Below, one piece after another: positions 58,905 to 64,000 of a stretch of DNA of 64,000 nt (position 1 is the stretch's first letter; the number at the start of each line of letters is the position of its first letter). The stretch lies in contig SZPC01000002.1 in NCBI GenBank assembly GCA_030263475.1, forward strand, positions 62,001 through 126,000, written 5' to 3'. The translations under genes and the position numbers were made by a program. The notes beneath the pieces are model-generated. The model did not search any database. It saw only the letters and a program-made list of their open reading frames with translations, and had not been told where the DNA came from. Origin of the DNA: OLB4 sp002050165. Its GTDB lineage: Bacteria > Bacteroidota > Ignavibacteria > Tepidaquicellales > Tepidaquicellaceae.

Positions 58905-59934
58905 GCTGAAGACGTTCGACAGTTAAATTAGTTGTTAGTTTTTGTACCGAAGTAACTGATTGCCCTCGCGCAGATAATTTGGCTTCCATCTCGATTGTGG
59001 TTTGGGTATTCTTTTTTACAATCCAGCCACTTTTGAGATCAAACAGGACTTCACCTGTACCGCTTGCGTCAGATTTAGTTAAAGTATATTTAGCGCCCTC
59101 CTCGTTTATCTCTTTGTTGAGGAAATCAATTCCAAGGTCAGCTTTAATTTTCAGTATAGACTGATCACCCTCTTCATTAATTTCCAGGAGCGTATAAGAA
59201 AGGTTGTTTCTTACAGGAAACACAAGCAGGTTCGTTTCATAAGACCTTGTCCATGCTGAGTCAATCGTAATTTCAGTTTGCGGAAAAATCTGGAATTGAT
59301 TCTGGATAATTCCCTTAATTGATTCTTTTCCGAACGATTCCTTGACAAGCGATTTATCCTGTTCGCTTAACGTATCTCCTAATGCTTTGTATATATTCTC
59401 ATAAACTTTCTCAAGACCGTAAACATCCAGAATATCACCTGTCTTATCTATTCTAAGGTAGAAACGTTGGTTAATAAGCGCATTGTATTGAATGAAATCC
59501 GGTAAATTGTAAATAGAATCTTTAACGTTTGAATTGTATAGTTCTGTAATAGTAGAGTCGTTCATTTCAGCAGCAGATAAAACCTGAATGCTATCGAAAG
59601 ACATCTTCATAGTAATTATACCTTCATTGTCTATGCTTTCCACTTCCTGGGTGTAGTAATAAGTCATCGTTTGCCGGGACTTCATCTCCTGATTGTTAGT
59701 CGCGGGACTTTTATCGCTTGATGAAGTTTCTGCGATAATTTTATAGCTGAATTTTGAATTTAGTTCAGGATTGTATTTTGCGTTAACGTAAGTTTTACCG
59801 TTAGCTTCTCTGATTAAATCAGAATTTTTCCCGGAGGTATTATTGTTAACTTTTTCATCGCACGACTGAAGAAATAGTAAGGTTGCTGTCAGAAAGATAA
59901 AAATATACTTTCCTGTTCTGATAAAATTTGACAT
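58882..59934 (-). CDS. DUF6263-like lipoprotein
   Basis: Exported lipoprotein of 350 residues from the ATG at 59934; signal peptide YIFIFLTATLLFLQSC with lipidated Cys. The mature protein is rich in strands: LNSKFSYKIIAETSSSD, TMTYYYTQEVESIDNEGIIT, MKMSFDSIQVLSAA, then a helical middle (YGLEKVYENIYKALGDTLS) and a second strand-rich half (LKIKADLGIDFLNKEI, GTGEVLFDLKSGWIVKKNTQ). The layout fits the DUF6263 family of Bacteroidota-type envelope proteins, function unknown. It starts the transcript that continues into upp, overlapping it by 23 bases. Confidence 0.7.
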   Translation of the reverse strand: MSNFIRTGKYIFIFLTATLLFLQSCDEKVNNNTSGKNSDLIREANGKTYVNAKYNPELNSKFSYKIIAETSSSDKSPATNNQEMKSRQTMTYYYTQEVESIDNEGIITMKMSFDSIQVLSAAEMNDSTITELYNSNVKDSIYNLPDFIQYNALINQRFYLRIDKTGDILDVYGLEKVYENIYKALGDTLSEQDKSLVKESFGKESIKGIIQNQFQIFPQTEITIDSAWTRSYETNLLVFPVRNNLSYTLLEINEEGDQSILKIKADLGIDFLNKEINEEGAKYTLTKSDASGTGEVLFDLKSGWIVKKNTQTTIEMEAKLSARGQSVTSVQKLTTNLTVERLQHEEPKTD

Positions 59935-60070
59935 CAATACTTTTAATTTAATTTAAATTGAGTAGCTATAAATATACGTTTATTGAAAACTACATGATAG
60001 GCAATGAACAATAAATATTCTGAATTGAGTTTGAATCCTTTAATATATATTTTTGTGCTCGTTCATTTAT

Positions 60071-60144
60071 GGGCGATTAGCTCAATTGGCTAGAGCACCT
60101 CGCTTACACCGAGGGGGTTATAGGTTCGAGTCCTTTATCGCCCA
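60071..60144 (+). tRNA. tRNA-Val (anticodon TAC)
   Basis: Acceptor GGGCGAT (60071-60077) pairs with ATCGCCC (60137-60143), discriminator A60144, CCA not encoded. Anticodon stem CCTCG/CGAGG encloses loop CTTACAC with TAC at 60105-60107; T-loop GGTTCGAGTCC is clear. Confidence 0.97.
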
Positions 60145-60212
60145 CACTTTCTTCCGTTATTCATAAAAATATCATTTCTGTATTATGTACCCCATTAAGA
60201 TAAACTTAACAG

Positions 60213-61229
60213 ATGAAGGATAAGTTTATTCTGCTTGTTGCACTTGTTGTTGTTTTTGTCATCAATCTTTTTGCAGATAAACTTGATCCGTATTTTCATA
60301 CGATTATTATTTTTGTAGGTATCAATATCATTCTCGCCACGAGTCTGAATTTAATAAACGGTTACACGGGACAGTTTTCATTGGGACATGCAGGATTCAT
60401 GGCAATTGGCGCTTACGTTTCACTGGGGCTTTCAACATATTTTGCTCCGGTATTCAATAGTATGTTTGGAACTGGATCAATCGGCACTTCAGTTACTTTT
60501 TTAATTCTGATGCTTATTGCGGGTTTGTCTGCGGGTATTGTAGGTTTACTGGTCGGAGTTCCGTCACTGAGGTTGAAAGGTGATTATCTTGCGATCGTTA
60601 CACTTGGGTTTGCGGAAATAATTCGTGTTTCAATTCAAGGGATGGATTTCATCGGAGCAGCTCAAGGGTTCAGAGGTGTGTATATTTACGATAACGGTAT
60701 CAGATCGCTCGAAATGCTCCCTGATGTAACCGGAATCGGATATAAATTTTATTCAGTTCCGTCTTATACCGATTTCTTCTGGGTTTTTGCGATGACCGCA
60801 ATTTGTATTTTCTTTGTTAATAACCTCATGAATTCAACCTACGGTAGAGCATTTGTGGCAGTAAAGGACGATGAAGTTGCAGCGGAAGCAATGGGAATCA
60901 ACACAACTAAATTTAAAGTAATCGCATTCGTAAGCGGAGCTTTTTTTGCCGGCGTTGCAGGATCACTTTACGGACACTTCGTTACATTCGTTACACCGGA
61001 GGATTTCAATTTCCTCCGATCGGTGGAAATTCTTGTTATGGTAATCCTGGGCGGAATGGGAAGTATGATTGGTGTTGTTATTGCCGCCGTTTTGCTTACA
61101 ATATTACCTGAAGTTCTGAGAGGTGTTTCAGAATACAGAATGATTGTGTACTCCCTGCTTCTTGTAATTTTAATGCTAACCAGACCGCAGGGATTGTTCG
61201 GTGTGAAATTATTAAAATCAAAAAAGTAA
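60213..61229 (+). CDS. livM: Branched-chain amino-acid ABC transporter permease LivM
   Basis: Integral membrane permease of 338 residues. ATSLNLINGYTGQFSLGHAG (about residues 48-67), FMAIGAYVSLGLS, GVPSLRLKGDYLAIVTLGFA (about 115-134) and the EAA-like loop AVKDDEVAAEAMGINTTKFK (about 214-233) are LivM hallmarks, followed by SLYGHFVTFVTPEDFNFLRS and GGMGSMIGVVIAAVLLTILP. Eight or more helices. It forms a heterodimer with LivH, which is encoded 31 kb away. livG starts six bases after its stop. Confidence 0.96.
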   Translation: MKDKFILLVALVVVFVINLFADKLDPYFHTIIIFVGINIILATSLNLINGYTGQFSLGHAGFMAIGAYVSLGLSTYFAPVFNSMFGTGSIGTSVTFLILMLIAGLSAGIVGLLVGVPSLRLKGDYLAIVTLGFAEIIRVSIQGMDFIGAAQGFRGVYIYDNGIRSLEMLPDVTGIGYKFYSVPSYTDFFWVFAMTAICIFFVNNLMNSTYGRAFVAVKDDEVAAEAMGINTTKFKVIAFVSGAFFAGVAGSLYGHFVTFVTPEDFNFLRSVEILVMVILGGMGSMIGVVIAAVLLTILPEVLRGVSEYRMIVYSLLLVILMLTRPQGLFGVKLLKSKK

Positions 61230-61235
61230 TCATGT

Positions 61236-62012
61236 ATGACTGAATTGCTCCGATTAAATAATGTAACAATGAAATTTGGTGGCTTAACGTGTGTGGATAA
61301 ACTTGACGCTTATGTAAATCAAGGTGAACTTACCGGCATGATTGGACCGAACGGTGCAGGTAAAACCACTGTATTCAATATGATCACCGGGGTATATAAA
61401 CCTACTGAAGGAGAAATAACTTTTGAGGGTAGCTCTATCATCGGGAAAAAACCTTACGAGGTTTCAGCGCTGGGTATCAGCAGAACGTTTCAGAATATCA
61501 GATTGTTTCCAAGCCTAAGCGTACGGGATAATGTTCGTGTCTCATTTAATAAAAATCTTCAAAGCGGTTTCATTTCCTCAATTTTAAAACTTCCCACATA
61601 TTTTAGGGAAGAGGGTAAAGTTGAGAATAAGATTAGCGAGTTACTTGAGATGTTTGATTTACTTGCTGATGGTGAAGAACAGGCGACATCGTTGTCGTAC
61701 GGCGAACAAAGGAAACTTGAGATTGTACGGGCGTTGGCTACTTCACCGCGTTTACTTTTGTTGGATGAACCTGCGGCAGGAATGAACCCTACTGAAAAAC
61801 AGGAACTCATGAAGTTAATCCAAAGGGTCAAAGATGAATTTAACATTTCTATTCTATTGATTGAACATGATATGTCGGTTGTTATGGGTGTTTGCAAGAG
61901 AATATTTGTGCTGGACTACGGAGAAAAGATCGCTGAAGGTCTTCCGGAAGAAATTCAAAAAGATTCAAAAGTGATTGAAGCATATTTGGGAGATTACCAT
62001 GCTAAAGATTGA
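61236..62012 (+). CDS. livG: Branched-chain amino-acid ABC transporter ATPase LivG
   Basis: ATP-binding subunit of 258 residues. Walker A MIGPNGAGKTTVFNMITGVY (about residues 36-55), the LivG-specific ISRTFQNIRLFPSLSVRDNV (about 85-104), the signature SLSYGEQRKLEIVRAL and Walker B RLLLLDEPAAGMNPTE, followed by the H-loop ILLIEHDMSVVMGVC, are all intact. The C-terminal GLPEEIQKDSKVIEAYLGD is typical. It overlaps livF by 14 bases. Confidence 0.97.
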   Translation: MTELLRLNNVTMKFGGLTCVDKLDAYVNQGELTGMIGPNGAGKTTVFNMITGVYKPTEGEITFEGSSIIGKKPYEVSALGISRTFQNIRLFPSLSVRDNVRVSFNKNLQSGFISSILKLPTYFREEGKVENKISELLEMFDLLADGEEQATSLSYGEQRKLEIVRALATSPRLLLLDEPAAGMNPTEKQELMKLIQRVKDEFNISILLIEHDMSVVMGVCKRIFVLDYGEKIAEGLPEEIQKDSKVIEAYLGDYHAKD

Positions 62013-62706
62013 GAATATGTACGTAAATTATGGCGCAATTAAAGCAATACGAGGTATTAACATTCAGGTTAAAGAGGGAAGCATTGTAACTCTTATCGGT
62101 GCGAACGGTGCAGGAAAAACTACGACCTTAAGAACAATTTCAGGTTTAATAAAACCGGCTTCAGGCAAAGTAATCTATTGTAATGAGGATATAACAAATC
62201 TTTCTGCAGATAAAATTGTACAAAGGGGTATTTCACAATCACCCGAAGGCAGGTTGATATTCTCAAATCTGACTGTACTTGAAAATCTCGAGATGGGAGC
62301 TTACACAAGAAAGGACAAATATAAACTTAAAGATGACCTGGAATTTATTTTTCATTTCTTCCCTAGACTTAAAGAACGACTGAAACAGTATGGCGGTACA
62401 CTATCAGGGGGTGAACAACAGATGCTCGCTATCTCAAGAGCGCTGATGTCTAAACCAAAATTGTTATTGCTGGATGAACCTTCGCTCGGAATTGCTCCGT
62501 TACTTGTGAAAACAATCTTTGAACAAATCGTAAAACTTAACCGGGAAACGGGTATAACTGTACTTATAGTTGAGCAAAATGCCTATCTCGCTTTACAAAA
62601 TTCAAATTATGGTTACGTACTTGAAACAGGCGAATTAATTATAGAGGGCGATGCGAAAGAGCTAATTCAAAACGAAGAAGTTAAAAAAGCCTATTTAGGC
62701 GGTTAA
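61999..62706 (+). CDS. livF: Branched-chain amino-acid ABC transporter ATPase LivF
   Basis: Second ATPase of 235 residues. I choose the ATG at 61999 (MLKIENMYVNYGAIKAIRG) over an earlier in-frame ATG at 61975 that would overlap livG further. Walker A LIGANGAGKTTTLRTISGLI, the LivF mark SQSPEGRLIFSNLTVLENLE, signature GTLSGGEQQMLAISRAL, Walker B LLLLDEPSLGIAPLL and H-loop LIVEQNAYLALQ are intact. Ends KKAYLGG, the normal LivF tail. It dimerises with LivG on the LivHM permease. Confidence 0.97.
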   Translation: MLKIENMYVNYGAIKAIRGINIQVKEGSIVTLIGANGAGKTTTLRTISGLIKPASGKVIYCNEDITNLSADKIVQRGISQSPEGRLIFSNLTVLENLEMGAYTRKDKYKLKDDLEFIFHFFPRLKERLKQYGGTLSGGEQQMLAISRALMSKPKLLLLDEPSLGIAPLLVKTIFEQIVKLNRETGITVLIVEQNAYLALQNSNYGYVLETGELIIEGDAKELIQNEEVKKAYLGG

Positions 62707-62727
62707 AAAAATTAAATAATATTTATT

Positions 62728-63888
62728 ATGGATTTCAAATTTGCAGATTCAATGTCACGTTTGGGAACGGAGACAGCATTCGAGGTACTCGCTAAAGCTA
62801 AGGCTCTCGAAGCGCAGGGGAAACATATCATTCATCTTGAATTAGGTGAACCTGATTTTGATACTCCCCAAAATATAATTGCTGCCGCAATCAAATCATT
62901 GCAAAGCGGTGATACACATTATACACCTTCAAACGGAATTCTTCCGTTAAGGGAATCAATCGCCAAATACATGTCAAAAACACGAGGAGTGGATTTTTCA
63001 GCGGACGAGGTTGTTGTAACTCCGGGTGCAAAACCAATTATGTTTTTTGCCATAATGGCGCTTGTCAATCCGGGTGATGAAGTAATTTACCCTAATCCAG
63101 GTTTTCCAATTTACGAATCTATGATTAACTTTGTCGGTGGAAAGCCCGTACCTGTCGCGCTTAAAGAGGAGAGAGGTTTCGCTTTTGATCCGGAAGAGTT
63201 GAGGTCACTCATTTCCCCGAAAACAAAAATGCTTATCATCAACACGCCTCAGAATCCAACCGGTGGAATTTTAACTGAAGAGGATATACGCAAAATCACC
63301 GAAATTATTAAGAATACCGATTTAATTATTTTGAGTGATGAAATTTACAGTAGATTAATTTTTGAAGGTAAACATTTCAGCATAACACAAATTCCCGGAT
63401 TTAAAGAGAGGACAATCATACTCGATGGTTTCTCAAAGTATTATGCAATGACCGGCTGGCGCGCCGGCTACGGTGTAATGCATCCGGAGATTGCATCGAA
63501 AATTTCCAGGTTAATAACAAATAGTAATTCATGCACAAATTCATTTGTACAAAAGGCGTGTATTGAAGCACTTGATGGACCGCAGGACTCAGTTGATAAG
63601 TTCCGTGAGGAATTCCTCGCAAGGCGGGAGATTATAGTTGAAGGTTTGAATTCAATTAATGGATTTTCTTGTATTGTACCGGCAGGTGCTTTCTATGCTT
63701 TCCCCAATATTTCTAAAACAGGTTACTCATCGCGTGAATTGACTGATCACCTTCTGAATAACGCTGGTGTAGCCGCATTGTCAGGTACTGCTTTCGGTGA
63801 ATTTGGTGAAGGATATCTGAGATTTTCGTATGCAAATTCACGGGAGAATATTAAAGAAGCTATAAAGCGTATTAAAGAAGTTTTGTAA
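62728..63888 (+). CDS. Class I/II pyridoxal-phosphate aminotransferase (aspartate-type)
   Basis: Fold-type I aminotransferase of 386 residues, close to AspC/AspB (group Ib). LELGEPDFDTPQNI (about residues 37-50), TPGAKPIMFFAIMALVNPGD, NPGFPIYESM, LIINTPQNPTGGILTEED with the PLP Asn, ILSDEIYSRLIFEG with Asp and Tyr, and DGFSKYYAMTGWRAGYG holding the Schiff-base Lys (about 236) and the phosphate-binding Arg. FSYANSRENI near the end contains the substrate-carboxylate Arg region. It follows livF by 21 bases, a sensible link between amino-acid uptake and metabolism. Aspartate or a branched/aromatic amino acid could be the substrate. Confidence 0.92.
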   Translation: MDFKFADSMSRLGTETAFEVLAKAKALEAQGKHIIHLELGEPDFDTPQNIIAAAIKSLQSGDTHYTPSNGILPLRESIAKYMSKTRGVDFSADEVVVTPGAKPIMFFAIMALVNPGDEVIYPNPGFPIYESMINFVGGKPVPVALKEERGFAFDPEELRSLISPKTKMLIINTPQNPTGGILTEEDIRKITEIIKNTDLIILSDEIYSRLIFEGKHFSITQIPGFKERTIILDGFSKYYAMTGWRAGYGVMHPEIASKISRLITNSNSCTNSFVQKACIEALDGPQDSVDKFREEFLARREIIVEGLNSINGFSCIVPAGAFYAFPNISKTGYSSRELTDHLLNNAGVAALSGTAFGEFGEGYLRFSYANSRENIKEAIKRIKEVL

Positions 63889-63910
63889 ACAAAAATTGAA
63901 AAACATAAAA

Positions 63911-64000
63911 ATGGAACAAGAAATAAAAGATAAAATCCTAAATATTTTTTCGGATAATGTTGCAATACATATCGCAACTTCCGGTGGTGAATATTCACCA
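63911..64000 (+). CDS. N-terminal fragment of an unidentified protein (cut by window end)
   Basis: An ATG at 63911, 22 bases after the aminotransferase stop, opens a frame to the end of the window. The 30 visible residues begin MEQEIKDKILNIFSDNVAIH and continue to GGEYSP. The pattern of a short helix followed by a hydrophobic strand would fit the start of a flavin-binding PNPOx-like domain, but the fragment is too short to decide. It is probably in the same transcript as livMGF. Confidence 0.55.
   Translation, partial: MEQEIKDKILNIFSDNVAIHIATSGGEYSP

Noticed and set aside
1..64000. CRISPR array, transposase, prophage or toxin-antitoxin genes
   Set aside because: No regularly spaced repeats and no matching protein families were seen in the window.

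Overview
The window is a chromosomal segment of an AT-rich Gram-negative bacterium. It carries LPS core genes (waaA, gmhA), a menaquinone prenyltransferase (menA), many lipoproteins, an OmpA-type protein, parAB and a tsf/pyrH/frr block, and it has no prophage, transposase or CRISPR array. The mix of families fits the Bacteroidota / Ignavibacteriota-Chlorobiota neighbourhood. It includes large soluble TPR-histidine kinases, DUF4920 and DUF6263-like envelope proteins, a TMEM175-type channel, a subtilase with an N-terminal signal peptide, and many TTG/GTG starts with weak Shine-Dalgarno signals. That lineage call is an inference from gene content; no rRNA gene is present.

Layout. 1-1.4 kb: 5' part of dnaG (minus). 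1.66-11.1 kb: one long plus-strand operon with a GT-B type transferase, an SpsF-like cytidylyltransferase, the N-terminal half of transketolase, two tandem TPR-histidine kinases, the C-terminal half of transketolase and a class III PLP aminotransferase. 11.2-13.4 kb: AttH-like lipoprotein and two tandem paralogous lipoproteins (minus). 13.6-16.4 kb: UPF0173 hydrolase, parA, parB, ridA. 16.5-21.2 kb (minus): rpsT, a two-component cluster (PAS kinase, lone receiver, NarL-type regulator, membrane HisKA_3 kinase) and a TMEM175-like channel. 21.35-23.7 kb: methyltransferase, DUF4920 protein, menA. 23.8-26.5 kb (minus): a compact ubiquitin-like conjugation operon with an RraB-like protein, a YukD-like Ubl ending in a free C-terminal glycine, an E1/ThiF and a membrane-anchored prokaryotic RING protein. 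26.7-30.5 kb: livJ, livH, a PIG-L/LmbE deacetylase and lplA. 30.7-33 kb: TPR lipoprotein, small lipoprotein, BMP-family binding protein. 33.06 kb: tRNA-Leu(TAA). 33.2-45.3 kb (minus): UMF1-type MFS, nusB, YdcF-like, membrane MutS-like ATPase, NhaC, trhO, M3 peptidase, ferredoxin, acyltransferase 3, OmpA-type protein. 45.6-51.4 kb (plus): rplM-rpsI-rpsB-tsf-pyrH-frr-waaA-gmhA. 51.4-59.9 kb (minus): subtilase, 2-oxo acid dehydrogenase E2, prs, relA/spoT, upp, lipoprotein. 60.07 kb: tRNA-Val(TAC). 60.2-64 kb: livM-livG-livF, a class I aminotransferase and a gene cut by the window end.

How genes work together. The branched-chain amino-acid ABC transporter is split into two loci about 31 kb apart (livJ-livH and livM-livG-livF); together they make one full set. 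The two transketolase halves should form one enzyme, and with the aminotransferase, cytidylyltransferase and transferase they look like a pathway for an activated amino-sugar-like surface building block, with two cytosolic sensor kinases encoded between the halves. The Ubl/E1/RING operon lacks an E2 and a JAB peptidase. The Ubl needs no peptidase because it already ends in Gly; the missing E2 is the main open question. This operon is the best candidate for a little-described system in the window.
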